Below are positions 24,801-33,689 of a DNA stretch of 36,296 nucleotides, piece by piece. Under the pieces are notes generated by a model. That model was given only the letters and a program-made list of their open reading frames with translations, was not told the DNA's origin and ran no database searches. The position numbers and the translations under genes were made by a program. Location of the stretch: positions 1 to 36,296 of the forward strand of contig NTJR01000006.1 in NCBI GenBank assembly GCA_002457595.1. The letters run 5' to 3'. The DNA is from Marine Group II euryarchaeote MED-G36. Lineage in GTDB: Archaea; Thermoplasmatota; Poseidoniia; Poseidoniales; Thalassarchaeaceae. Positions within the stretch are counted from its first letter, which is position 1. Each line of letters opens with the position of its first letter.

Positions 24801-27159
24801 CCAAATCCGAATTCATTATCTCATTCATTGCCTCACGAATGACGACTGACTCTTCCATCTGACGATGTGCCCTAAGAATTTGTTCCGCTCTATTCTGGAA
24901 TTGCTTAGGACTGACTTCATCAGCACCAATTCTTCGCGGATTTAGCATGCTTCGGCTAAAAACCTCTCGGAATCTTTTCGCAAAAAGTTGTGAATCAAGC
25001 ATATATCTTTTCAGAACTTCTCTACTTGAATCATCCTTGAATAACTCAGGAATCTTCTTAATTTCCACCTCATGACTGAGTTTTATCATGAAGCCATTTT
25101 CATCAAAAGATATTTCATTTACAATGATGTTATCTCGAACTGCAATTCCAGCGAATAGATAACCCAGTGCTAAATTGAATGCCCTTCCTCGGCACGTAGT
25201 GACAATATACGTTGGCAAGGGTGAAGTTACAACCTGTTCAATTAGAATTCGATCGCGCGAAGGAACTTGGAACGTTGTTGCACAATGTTCGTCGAGATAG
25301 TTCGCTAAGGCATTGGAAACTGGTTTGTTAAGTTTGTATACATCAGTCAATAATGTCCTAACATCAAAATTCATACGATTCATTGTTGATGCGTGTTCTA
25401 GAATATCAAGAACCTCGTAACTCAATTCATTAGAGCGACTGTTTGCTTCGCCTGCCCAAGAAGGTATTGTAGGTCGGTATCCTGTAGCAGGAGTGACATT
25501 TACACGTGTACCTTGAATGGTGGAAACACGATATGTTGAACCTCCAAGGAGGAAGACATCACCATTCCGCATACTTGCTACGAATCCACTAGATAGTTGA
25601 CCGACCATAGTTCCATCCGAAGTGAAAACAAGGTAGTTATTGTCCGGAGCAATAGTTCCAACATTAGTGTAATATATCATTTGAGCATAACCACGTTTCC
25701 CGAATCTATTCTCTTCCCAATCAACCCAAACTCTTCGCTCTTCTTCAAGAAGATCTAGGACTTCGATATAATCATCATAAGGAAGATTTCTATACGGCCA
25801 TGCTGCAGTTACTAACTCATACCCTTCATCGATATCCCATTCTCTGATGATTGTCAATCCTATCATAAATTGGGCAAGCACATCAAGACCATTCTGAGGG
25901 AATTTGAGAAGATCCATTGAACCCCTTAGAATCCCATTTTGAAGTGCAACTACTTCTAGAAGATCTTGAGGTGAAGTAGGTAAAAATCGAGCCCGAGGCA
26001 ATCCTCCTACCTGGTGACCAGCACGACCGATTCTTTGGAGTGCCGTCGCTATTGAACCCGGGCTGCCTACCTGGACGACGCAATCAACAGAACCAATATC
26101 AATACCCATTTCAAGACTGGAGGAAGACACTACACAACGAAGACGGCCGTTCTTGAGACGTTGTTCGACATCCAAACGAATTGATTTATCCATCGAACCA
26201 TGATGACCCTCGACACCTTCTGTACCGGCAATTTTCAGTTTCTGAACAACAGTTTCAGTCATTTGACGCGTATTAACGAAAACTAGAGTTGTTGTGTGAG
26301 CTTCTACTATCTCTTTAATTCGGTCAACATTATGCTCAAGAATATCCTTGACAGGGAGTGATGAAAATCTTGGAGTTGGTAAAATAATATCTAAATCTAG
26401 TTCTCTAGAACCCGATACTTTAGCAATTGAAACACTTTGAGGCTCTGAATCACTCTCTCTAGTATCACTAGCCACCAAGAATTCAGCAACCGCCTCAAGA
26501 GGCTCCATCGTGGCAGATATCCCTATTCTTTGAACATCAGACTCAATTACTGTGTCCATTAAGGCTAGACTCAAAGATAGATGAGTTCCCCTTTTAGTTG
26601 GGACCAATGAATGCAATTCATCCATAATCATCCATTTCAGATTATTTAGAAGCGGCCTGAAGTGTTTGGAGGCAAGAGCTAGAGCCAATGATTCAGGAGT
26701 AGTGATTAGAATATGAGGAGGATTGCGGAGCATCCTTTGACGCTCTTTCTGTGGTGTGTCACCCGTTCTTAGTCCAACCTTGATTTCTTTCGCTCGACCT
26801 GGTAAATACTTCTCTCGGATTTCCGTAAGTGGACCTATGAGATTCTTTTGAATATCATTAGCAAGAGCCTTTATTGGAGAAATATAGACGCACTGCACCG
26901 ATTTACTTTCAAGAGTACCATCCAGCGACCTCCTAACAAGGTCATCAATTATTGAAAGAAAGGCAGTGAGAGTTTTTCCGGAACCTGTAGGAGAACAAAG
27001 CAGAATATGCTCTCCATTCAATATTCTTGGTATCGCAAGTTTTTGAGGGTCTGTGAAGTCGGGAAACTTGTCTTTAAACCAATTTCTAACTGGCGGACTA
27101 AGACGCTCTAAAAGCTGCTCAGTTTCCCAAGGATCTTCAATATACTCTATTCTAGGCAT
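21862..27159 (-). CDS. lhr: Giant Lhr-family ATP-dependent helicase
   Basis: 1765 residues, a superfamily 2 helicase. Walker A is S-P-T-G-S-G-K-T (56-63), motif II D-E-L-H (180-183), motif III S-A-T (215-217), and motif VI Q-R-I-G-R-A-G-H (375-382). The Lhr winged-helix and barrel domains follow. Archaeal Lhr proteins are commonly about 850-950 residues and bacterial long forms about 1500, so this one has a large C-terminal half. That half is rich in winged-helix-like segments and ends in a basic tail. Lhr proteins unwind RNA:DNA hybrids and forks and are implicated in repair. A run of nine cytosines (24491-24499) encodes three glycines. The gene is monocistronic and divergent from glyS. Confidence 0.95.
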   Translation of the reverse strand: MPRIEYIEDPWETEQLLERLSPPVRNWFKDKFPDFTDPQKLAIPRILNGEHILLCSPTGSGKTLTAFLSIIDDLVRRSLDGTLESKSVQCVYISPIKALANDIQKNLIGPLTEIREKYLPGRAKEIKVGLRTGDTPQKERQRMLRNPPHILITTPESLALALASKHFRPLLNNLKWMIMDELHSLVPTKRGTHLSLSLALMDTVIESDVQRIGISATMEPLEAVAEFLVASDTRESDSEPQSVSIAKVSGSRELDLDIILPTPRFSSLPVKDILEHNVDRIKEIVEAHTTTLVFVNTRQMTETVVQKLKIAGTEGVEGHHGSMDKSIRLDVEQRLKNGRLRCVVSSSSLEMGIDIGSVDCVVQVGSPGSIATALQRIGRAGHQVGGLPRARFLPTSPQDLLEVVALQNGILRGSMDLLKFPQNGLDVLAQFMIGLTIIREWDIDEGYELVTAAWPYRNLPYDDYIEVLDLLEEERRVWVDWEENRFGKRGYAQMIYYTNVGTIAPDNNYLVFTSDGTMVGQLSSGFVASMRNGDVFLLGGSTYRVSTIQGTRVNVTPATGYRPTIPSWAGEANSRSNELSYEVLDILEHASTMNRMNFDVRTLLTDVYKLNKPVSNALANYLDEHCATTFQVPSRDRILIEQVVTSPLPTYIVTTCRGRAFNLALGYLFAGIAVRDNIIVNEISFDENGFMIKLSHEVEIKKIPELFKDDSSREVLKRYMLDSQLFAKRFREVFSRSMLNPRRIGADEVSPKQFQNRAEQILRAHRQMEESVVIREAMNEIMNSDLEMEQLADFIGRMDSEDVRLVHRKVKMPSPLGMTLFMSSFEDLLSLRTRAYLIKDIDPEILRRLLGARSLATDLDRERLAKYYQDKVAVPNSATGLLRLMDMGGGLEKSLTHPLYSEKLKSIGFDNLRGWVHELAERGLITKVRNTGHSKIDDKWFSERMAGVHGTLGCLAVSGASEMEDLRELYTGGLTYEMGVNFSNGIPSKWKETYLSDPIDCLRLKLIDMLGSEGPRKLEDLVERLPFPKGQVEAVLQELEMRNLVSIGFFTQTEDGEYILRVDEYRITGGQVEVVDYRTLQTHILHKSFRKFDEPADAIRNLLLVQRRDEMLHRVKDYRFRDWKDIKHDQDIINGRLLHNRVGYTMEDQIPLVLGLRGDPWLGSLEEELIEKIPKEGMSRAELFEGYPKGKDNQHIQRSLKSALGNLERQLLIGKKYVQLPNRKRSLAIFHRIHERVKPMKFDEAVKSLIERIGPVRLHTLRFFVSRPVEELAETLRDLENSGKIVRVVALQPDPTDYYSSHGDAEELLSPMAEDRTMRILSQSDPFCSRFIHEVRLILKQGWYHPVFKGVDPVGRILMFVVNDYLEIKDINIPHSYLDEFKVTFNELLENYRDRLVDVSVIHAFNGVPVHDCDENVQQILSDLGFESMGDGDRYIRGGVVQPMPRKQINRSIFHHHSLHQKSRHENETMALEHLNELRDDFALRGRCEMYRVDLKSMAAAHRLHQGTNLRGHLVWARMSHFQKLLTIRNVSAPEEDEDILQFFREHHDPTIFMERYAMKRAEFRKLISPLMRSGHLIQDYRGGFKTVEPIRNSDLWEIKRDYLRDLVKDYPVITLKQVERLAGSPFSAEEISDVMREFEDDGTLIKGFLVDDMHDVCWGRLDLLDESNSLSRSRDLVIPPSDPLIHYYGSLLRERFGYGSAYLVFHREEPVAAFKANTREGVIHITDFVGDSDLEKEALRVMKEFAWEHDMPLKGKFYERLRTR
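24491..24499. repeat. C9/G9 homopolymer inside lhr
   Basis: Nine consecutive C on the plus strand (G on the coding strand) encode Gly-Gly-Gly near residue 888 of Lhr. The frame is intact here. It is the longest G/C homopolymer I noticed in the window and is prone to slippage or sequencing error. Confidence 0.85.
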
Positions 27160-27245
27160 TAGTTCGCCTCATACTACGGAGATAGAGCGCGTCGATGCCG
27201 TAAATGAATACTTCGCTCCTTCAATTAATAGATAATACTGAAAGG

Positions 27246-27263
27246 GACATATGAATATATGTC
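27246..27263. repeat. Palindrome in the lhr-glyS divergent gap
   Basis: GACATAT and ATATGTC are exact reverse complements around four bases (GAAT). The 210-base gap also holds a second, looser inverted repeat at 27291-27310 (ACAATA and TATTGT, eight-base loop) and a TATA-like TTTATTG near 27319-27325. This is the longest gene-free stretch in the window; I see no small gene or tRNA in it. Operator function is possible but unproven. Confidence 0.5.
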
Positions 27264-27369
27264 AATATCATACTTAATTTGGCAAAGTCCACAATATAGA
27301 GGATTATTGTTCTGTCACAATTTATTGAGGATGGTTTGAAAGATAGGAACTAATCGCAACCATGTTACG

Positions 27370-29085
27370 ATGTCTGATGAAGGCCGGATGGATAGGCTCA
27401 CCTCGATGCTTAGGCGACGAGGGATAATACTTCCAGCCTTCGAAATTTATGGTGGAGTATCAGGTCTAATTGATTACGGACCCGTGGGTGCATCCATCAG
27501 AAGAAGAGTTGTACAAAGTTGGGTTGACCATTGGCTTAGTCATGGAGATATAGTTGAGATAGACTCGCCAACTGTAACGCCAGAAACTGTGTTAATTGCT
27601 AGTGGCCATGTTGGTGAATTTAATGACCTAATGACTGAATGCAAATCATGCAATTCCATATTCAGAGCTGACCACCTTGTTGAAGAACAATACCCTAATG
27701 CTGATTCCTTATCCGCTGAAGAAATTGACAAGTTACTAGGAAATGGTGCTAATTGCCCCAATTGCTCAGAAAATACTTGGACTCCTGCCAAGCCAATGAA
27801 TCTAATGTTTAGTACTAAAATTGGTGCAATGAGTGCAGGAAGGACTGCCTACATGCGCCCTGAAACCGCTCAAGGAATGTTCATGCTATTCCCTGCCCTA
27901 TACAGGCATTTTAGACAAAAATTACCTTTCGGGGCGATTCAAACGGGTAAAGGATACCGAAATGAAATTAGTCCCAGACAAGGTATGATTAGATTACGAG
28001 AATTTAATATGGCAGAGTTAGAGTATTTCATAGATCCCGAAAAACCACCTGCTGACGACCTAAACAGAAGAACAGAAATCGTCTTACTGGTTCCAGACCC
28101 CGATGGACCTCATTCAGGAGAAACAAGAATGGGGTTTGGAGCGGCTTTAGATTCGGGGATTGTCAGACACCCTACAGTTGCTTGGTTTTTAGCACGCACA
28201 TGGGATTTTCTTGTTAATGTCGGGATTGATCCTGAAAGGATAAGATTTCGCCAGCATGCAAGTACAGAAATGGCTCACTACGCAGAAGATTGTTGGGATT
28301 GTGAAATTTATGGAGAACATGGTTGGATTGAATGCGTTGGAATCGCAAATCGAACCTGTCATGATTTGTTAAGTCATGAGAAAAAATCTAACTCCAAAGG
28401 ACTTAGGGCATGGAGACAATTCTCAGTTCCAAGAAGTCAAAAAATAGACCGTCTCACTGCAATTGGTTCTGTCATCGGACCTTATTTTAGAGGTGAGGCT
28501 GGTCTAGTCACATCAGCTCTAGAGGAACTTTCGGATATTCCAGAATTTTTCCCATTTAAGCTTACACTATCGAACGGAAATGTTGTTTCAATAGATGAAA
28601 ATATGGTTGAGAGAAGAAAAGAAGTAGTCAATGTCAGTGGAGAATGGTTTACTCCACATGTAATAGAACCTGCATTTGGAATTGATAGAATAATTTGGCA
28701 CATTTTAGATCACTCATATCAAGAATCTAAAAAGGAAGGTGAAGACTACACATTCCTTCGACTTCCTGAAGGAATTTCTAGTGTTGATTGTGTTGTCTTA
28801 CCATTATTTGATAAAGACGGAATGGGAGAATTGGCAAGTGAAATTACCAAGGCAATCAATTCCTTACCACACAGAAGTGCAGAAATGGATTCAAGCAAGT
28901 CAATTGGACGACGATACGCTAGAGCCGATGAGATAGGTGTACCTTGGGCACTTACAATCGACCACACGTCCCTTGAAGATGGAAGTGTGACAATTAGAAG
29001 AAGAGATGACCAAGTCCAAGTAAGAGCTTTTGTTGATGAAATCATTTCGAATCTATTAGCCGGCACGATGCACTCACTGTTCTAG
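27370..29085 (+). CDS. glyS: Glycyl-tRNA synthetase (class II, alpha2 type)
   Basis: 571 residues. It begins with the family N-terminus R-R-G-I-I-L-P-A-F-E-I-Y-G-G-V-S-G-L-I-D-Y-G-P. It contains R-P-E-T-A-Q-G-M-F, the motif 2 region F-G-A-I-Q-T-G-K-G-Y-R-N-E-I-S-P-R, and motif 3 E-P-A-F-G-I-D-R. A C-terminal anticodon-binding domain follows. It charges tRNA-Gly. Two C-x-x-C pairs (C-K-S-C and C-P-N-C, about residues 95-140) suggest a small zinc site in the insertion. No Shine-Dalgarno precedes the ATG. rfcL starts 35 bases downstream. Confidence 0.97.
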   Translation: MSDEGRMDRLTSMLRRRGIILPAFEIYGGVSGLIDYGPVGASIRRRVVQSWVDHWLSHGDIVEIDSPTVTPETVLIASGHVGEFNDLMTECKSCNSIFRADHLVEEQYPNADSLSAEEIDKLLGNGANCPNCSENTWTPAKPMNLMFSTKIGAMSAGRTAYMRPETAQGMFMLFPALYRHFRQKLPFGAIQTGKGYRNEISPRQGMIRLREFNMAELEYFIDPEKPPADDLNRRTEIVLLVPDPDGPHSGETRMGFGAALDSGIVRHPTVAWFLARTWDFLVNVGIDPERIRFRQHASTEMAHYAEDCWDCEIYGEHGWIECVGIANRTCHDLLSHEKKSNSKGLRAWRQFSVPRSQKIDRLTAIGSVIGPYFRGEAGLVTSALEELSDIPEFFPFKLTLSNGNVVSIDENMVERRKEVVNVSGEWFTPHVIEPAFGIDRIIWHILDHSYQESKKEGEDYTFLRLPEGISSVDCVVLPLFDKDGMGELASEITKAINSLPHRSAEMDSSKSIGRRYARADEIGVPWALTIDHTSLEDGSVTIRRRDDQVQVRAFVDEIISNLLAGTMHSLF

Positions 29086-29120
29086 CCAATCTTCATGAGG
29101 CTCCATGATTAGAGACACTT

Positions 29121-30665
29121 GTGAGTGCAACACAAGGCATTGAGGATTGGACGGAAAAATATCGTCCGATGAAGATGTCTGAAATGGAGGGAAACGACTC
29201 ACAATTACGCAGAATTAGTCAATGGCTTGACCGCTGGACGAAAGGAACAAATCCTGAAAAACGTGGATTGTTATTATCTGGACCTCCTGGTGTAGGTAAA
29301 ACAACCCTGGCTAAAGCAGTCGCGAAAGAGAGGGGCTGGACCATCATTGAACTCAATGCTTCCGAAGAAAGAAATGCTGCATCAATAAGACGTGCTGCGA
29401 CTCGTGGAAGTCAGCACATATCACTCGATGCTTTTGCAAGTGGCAGAGAAAAGGATTCAAAAACTGTAATTTTATTGGATGAAGTTGACCATCTATCTGG
29501 CGGTTTTCGACAAATTTCAGAAGAAAAAATCAACAAAATATTATCGCCAGAGGAAGAGGAAGCCGCCACTATTAGAGGAGACTCCGGGGGCAAAGCGGAA
29601 TTACTTAATTTACTCAAAAATACTGAACAACCGGTCATAATGACATGTAATGATCCAATGAGGCTGTGGGGTAGTGGAGGGAGTTGGCGTAGTAATCGAG
29701 ACCGTGTTATGAGAATGGCTGAGAATATTCAATTCAAGAGAGTCGGAAAATTGCATATGCGTAGAATTTGTCATAGAGTTCTCGATGGTGAAGGATATTC
29801 GATGGACCCAGAGGCAGTAGAAGCATTAATTGAAGGGAATCCTGGTGATTTAAGGGCATTAATTAGAGATCTACAGGCTGTTTGTGCTAATTCAGATAAG
29901 AATATTGATCTAACCACAGTAAAATCTTTGTCGGAAATTTCAGAAAGGGATTCTCAGATTGATGTGTTTAAGGCACTAAGAGAGGTATACAAATCAAGAT
30001 CTGGAAAAGAGGCAAATCAATTACTTATGAATTCAGATAAAGACCCTGATGAAATGCTTGCTTGGTTTGCATGGAATAACCAATCTGTTTTTGCGGGCAA
30101 AACCCTATCAGAGATATCCAATGCCATGCTTCTTGCAGATAGAGCATTGGCTACTAAGTTCACAAATAGAGCCTATCGTTCATGGTATTGGGGGTCTGTT
30201 CTAACATCTCAAGCTGCAGTTTCAGGAGATCTCAAGGACCCGGCATCTGACCAATACATCGCATACCCTAATTTCCTAAGAAGAGGTAATGAGGCTTGGA
30301 GAACAGCTAGTGTAATAGAGAAGATGGCTGAGAATTTAGGCTCAAGTAAGGCATCTGTGAGAGAAGATTTGTGGCCTAATATTCTAGCTGTTCATGATAA
30401 AGAGTTAGGTGGTGAACCAAACAACTTCTCTTTAGCAATGAGACTGAATCTATCTGGAGAAGAACATCTAGCTCTGCATGGAATTCCAAAATCCAGAAAA
30501 GAAGCAAAAATAATTCTCAAGGCATTTGATGATGCTGTTGGAAATACAATAATGGATGAGGTTTTTGAACCACAAGGAAAAAATGAAAATCATATCCAAA
30601 AGGAGGAGTCTAGCCCTCAAACATCAGATGACACAGGAACTCAATTTTCTCTAGATTCATTCTAA
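29121..30665 (+). CDS. rfcL: Replication factor C large subunit
   Basis: 514 residues with a GTG start, reading W-T-E-K-Y-R-P near residue 10, the RFC-box start. Walker A is G-P-P-G-V-G-K-T-T (54-62) and Walker B is L-L-D-E-V-D-H (118-124). After the AAA+ module and collar comes a hydrophilic tail. RFC-L with the small subunit loads the PCNA clamp onto primed DNA. The last residues, Q-F-S-L-D-S-F, fit the PCNA-interacting Q-x-x-L-x-x-F pattern. The stop overlaps the stop of the convergent trkH by four bases. Confidence 0.96.
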   Translation: MSATQGIEDWTEKYRPMKMSEMEGNDSQLRRISQWLDRWTKGTNPEKRGLLLSGPPGVGKTTLAKAVAKERGWTIIELNASEERNAASIRRAATRGSQHISLDAFASGREKDSKTVILLDEVDHLSGGFRQISEEKINKILSPEEEEAATIRGDSGGKAELLNLLKNTEQPVIMTCNDPMRLWGSGGSWRSNRDRVMRMAENIQFKRVGKLHMRRICHRVLDGEGYSMDPEAVEALIEGNPGDLRALIRDLQAVCANSDKNIDLTTVKSLSEISERDSQIDVFKALREVYKSRSGKEANQLLMNSDKDPDEMLAWFAWNNQSVFAGKTLSEISNAMLLADRALATKFTNRAYRSWYWGSVLTSQAAVSGDLKDPASDQYIAYPNFLRRGNEAWRTASVIEKMAENLGSSKASVREDLWPNILAVHDKELGGEPNNFSLAMRLNLSGEEHLALHGIPKSRKEAKIILKAFDDAVGNTIMDEVFEPQGKNENHIQKEESSPQTSDDTGTQFSLDSF

Positions 30666-32233
30666 TTGCTACTACTCCAAGTTCTTGGATGTAATAGAAC
30701 GAGAACTGTCAGAAGTTCAAGACGCCCGAGCCACATTAAAATCGTCGATACAAACATCGATAACGGATTCAAATCAGACCATGTAGAGGCTGCGTTAGCA
30801 GGACCGAAGGAACCCAATGCTGGACCCGTATTACCCAATAGAGATATGGATACGGAAGATACATCGGTTAGAGACAGGTTTGGCTCAAGGAAGGAAATCG
30901 TCAACATAGATGCGGTCACCAAAACCATCCAAGAGCTAACCATACCGAGAATAATCCAGATTCGTCTCTCGTCGACCACATTTTCATTAAAACGAATCGC
31001 GATTACCTTCTTTGGCTGAATGATTCGAATGACCTCACGCTTTGCCAATTCGAAGGCGATACGTATCCTAAGTACCTTCAGTCCACCACCAGTTGAACCA
31101 GCACTAGCTCCAATTATCATCAATAAAAGGAGAACAAATTGGCTGAAGACTGGCCATTCAGAGAAATTTGCACTTGAATATCCAGTACTTGATATCGAAA
31201 TAGACTGGAATAATGAGTGGCGTATAGATTCTGTCAGAGAGTAATCTGTGGCTCTACTGAGGTTGAATGCCATAGCAAGCCAAGCGACGAATATAATTAG
31301 CAGATATGTGCGGAGCTCTTCGTCCTTCCAAACCTCACTCCACCTTCCTGAAATTGCAAAATATAGGAGACTGAAATTGATGCAAGTAAGTATCATAAAA
31401 ACCATGATTATGGATTCAATCAATGAATCATCAAAAGCCATAATCCCCATATCACTGGTTCCAAAGCCACCAGATGGCATCGTAGTCAAGGCATAATTCA
31501 AAGCGTCAAAAGATCCCATGTCTGTAAATTGGTAGAGCAGTAAACCTTCGATTACTGTCAGAATGATGTAAATTGCCCAAAGTTTGCGAGCGGTTCCCTC
31601 CAAGGTAGTACTCAGATTAGATACGGTTGGACCAGTCAATTCCGCTCTCGCGAGAGCCATCCCTCCACCTAGAGCCTTAGAGAAAATTAGCAAACCTAGC
31701 ATAATTACTCCCATTCCACCAATCCACTGTGACAATGAGCGCCAAAGTAGCAGACTGCTCTTCTGACTGCCCACACAATCTCCGTCAAATTCTCCGGAAC
31801 AAACTGGGCTAGTTGAAGAATCAATTATGGATGCGCCAGTAGTTGTGAATCCTGACATCGATTCGAACCAAGCGTGTAAAGCCCCGCTCATCATTTCGAT
31901 AAATGTCGCTTCATCGGCTATGAACTCGAACGGGCCGTAGAACATGCCACCTAGCCAGAAAGGAATTGCCCCCAGCAAAACTACCGGAGGCCATCCAAGC
32001 GCCACCGCTGCGAATGCTTCCCTATCCCTTACTCTGCTGCTTACTTCGAAACCAGATGACTTAGAAAATAACCACTGACTCAACCCAAAGGCGATTAATA
32101 ACGCGATTGCATAGGTGTTCAGAGCATAATCCCATCCATCAGAATAAATCGAATATGCTCCTACGACAGCCAAAGGAATGGAGAAAATTCGTAGCGTCCA
32201 GCCGATTACGAGGCCGATTACGTCCCAGCGCAT
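30662..32233 (-). CDS. trkH: Trk potassium uptake channel subunit TrkH
   Basis: 523 residues with about ten membrane helices. The four pore loops are recognisable: G-F-T-T-T-G-A-S-I, M-P-S-G-G-F-G-T-S, S-I-S-S-T-G-Y-S-S and L-G-N-T-G-P-A-L-G. Each carries the central glycine of the K+ filter. TrkH imports potassium under control of the TrkA ring. It starts three bases after trkA on the same strand, so the two are co-translated. Fits a saline habitat. Confidence 0.96.
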   Translation of the reverse strand: MRWDVIGLVIGWTLRIFSIPLAVVGAYSIYSDGWDYALNTYAIALLIAFGLSQWLFSKSSGFEVSSRVRDREAFAAVALGWPPVVLLGAIPFWLGGMFYGPFEFIADEATFIEMMSGALHAWFESMSGFTTTGASIIDSSTSPVCSGEFDGDCVGSQKSSLLLWRSLSQWIGGMGVIMLGLLIFSKALGGGMALARAELTGPTVSNLSTTLEGTARKLWAIYIILTVIEGLLLYQFTDMGSFDALNYALTTMPSGGFGTSDMGIMAFDDSLIESIIMVFMILTCINFSLLYFAISGRWSEVWKDEELRTYLLIIFVAWLAMAFNLSRATDYSLTESIRHSLFQSISISSTGYSSANFSEWPVFSQFVLLLLMIIGASAGSTGGGLKVLRIRIAFELAKREVIRIIQPKKVIAIRFNENVVDERRIWIILGMVSSWMVLVTASMLTISFLEPNLSLTDVSSVSISLLGNTGPALGSFGPANAASTWSDLNPLSMFVSTILMWLGRLELLTVLVLLHPRTWSSSN

Positions 32234-32236
32234 CGT

Positions 32237-33655
32237 TCAACTCCCCAGAGTTTTCTCCACATATTTCATGTCATCACGTTTAAGGAAAACAAGTACTTTA
32301 TCGCCCGCATTTAATATATCCACATCTGAGGGATTTAGAATTTGGATAATTCCAGAATCATCTTCTTTCTCAACCATGACAATCCTGCAACCTAGTTTTT
32401 TCTCCGCCTCCTGAATAGTACGACCAATAAAATAGGATTGATGACTGATGGCGGCGGAAATCGAAATGATATCTGGGAGCTGTGGGATAACTTGGTAAGC
32501 ACCAGGGACATTCATGTGGATTGACTTCAATATTGAAATGACAGTGACATGCCTTCTACTAACAGGACGCGTCAAACCTATTCTCTGAACTGCCTCAACA
32601 AGTGCTCTGTCTTTGAGAATCAATCCTGTTCGAGCAACTCCCTTATCCTTGGCTCGCATAGAAATAGCTATGTTCAAATTATCGTCTTTTAGAGCAGCTA
32701 TTGCAACATCATACGTATCTATACTTAATTCCCTAAGGAGTTCTTCATCTTGAGGATCACCATGAATCACATCTAGACGTTTACTATTGCCTGTAGTTGA
32801 GCCCACCAACTCATTTGCGGAATCAAGATCGGGTTCTATTACAACAACTTCAGCCCCACTCTCCAAGTAGTGAGACGCCAATTTCTTTCCGAATTTAGTA
32901 GCGCCGAATATAGCAACCAAAGGAGATTCAGGCCACTCTGGATCTTGAAGTCCAGAACCTGTTGTAATTGTTAGGAACTCTTCAGTAGATCGGGCTACAA
33001 AACACAACATATCGCCTTCCTGAATTACTTCACTACCACTAACCAAAATACCTTTATCTTCACCTGACTTAATCCCATAAACAGAAGGGATATTGACTAT
33101 CCATTGGTCTACTTCCCCTGTAGTTTTACCAATTAAAGCTGAATTTGGCATTACTTCAGCGACAGCAATCCAAGCATTGTCACCTAGAGGTAGTATTTCT
33201 TCAACAGAGGGCGCTAGAAGACCTGCAGCTAACTGTTTGACAATATCATCAGAGGCACAAACAACATGATCGGCCCTAGTCCATCTTTCTAACGGACCTG
33301 CACCTCTATTTTTATCTAGTAAAGTAGGATCACGGATTGTAGCAATAGTTGTCAACCCTCGAGTAGCCCTATCACCAACTTGTTCGGAATAAACTCGCTT
33401 AGCAAAAGCACAACCTAGAAGATTGACCTCGTCGTTATTGGTACAGAGAACAACAATCTCTGCGTCATTAATCCCGGCTCTCAATAATGAATCACGAGAA
33501 AGGGCGTTTCCAGTAATCAGTAAACAATCAATTGATTGAGATTCGTTAATCGCTACAGGGTCAGGATCGACTAAAGCAACCTGTCTTTTTTCTGCTCGGA
33601 GAGCCTTGGCAACACCTCTTCCAACTTCACCAGCACCAGCTATGATGACTCGCAT
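32237..33655 (-). CDS. trkA: Trk potassium uptake regulatory subunit TrkA
   Basis: 472 residues with two RCK-N/RCK-C repeats. The first Rossmann motif is G-A-G-E-V-G-R-G (6-13) with an acidic end at V-D-P-D. The second is G-A-T-K-F-G-K near residue 230 with V-I-E-P-D, so both halves look able to bind nucleotide. TrkA_C domains follow each. TrkA binds NAD(H)/ATP and gates TrkH. A TATA box about 30 bases before the ATG and no Shine-Dalgarno suggest a leaderless mRNA. Confidence 0.96.
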   Translation of the reverse strand: MRVIIAGAGEVGRGVAKALRAEKRQVALVDPDPVAINESQSIDCLLITGNALSRDSLLRAGINDAEIVVLCTNNDEVNLLGCAFAKRVYSEQVGDRATRGLTTIATIRDPTLLDKNRGAGPLERWTRADHVVCASDDIVKQLAAGLLAPSVEEILPLGDNAWIAVAEVMPNSALIGKTTGEVDQWIVNIPSVYGIKSGEDKGILVSGSEVIQEGDMLCFVARSTEEFLTITTGSGLQDPEWPESPLVAIFGATKFGKKLASHYLESGAEVVVIEPDLDSANELVGSTTGNSKRLDVIHGDPQDEELLRELSIDTYDVAIAALKDDNLNIAISMRAKDKGVARTGLILKDRALVEAVQRIGLTRPVSRRHVTVISILKSIHMNVPGAYQVIPQLPDIISISAAISHQSYFIGRTIQEAEKKLGCRIVMVEKEDDSGIIQILNPSDVDILNAGDKVLVFLKRDDMKYVEKTLGS

Positions 33656-33678
33656 TGTACTAATTCCTCTAGACGGGG

Positions 33679-33689
33679 GATATAATTAT
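33679..33689 (-). promoter_or_regulatory. TATA box of trkA-trkH, leaderless spacing
   Basis: ATAATTATATC on the minus strand, centred about 29 bases before the trkA ATG at 33655, the spacing expected if transcription begins at or just before the start codon. A short palindrome CTTCTTCAGAAG lies just upstream at 33692-33703. The remaining part of the 97-base gap shows nothing else. Confidence 0.6.

Noticed and set aside
27160-27369. Possible tRNA or small RNA gene in the longest gap.
   Set aside because: No cloverleaf, T-loop consensus or GC-rich core is visible.
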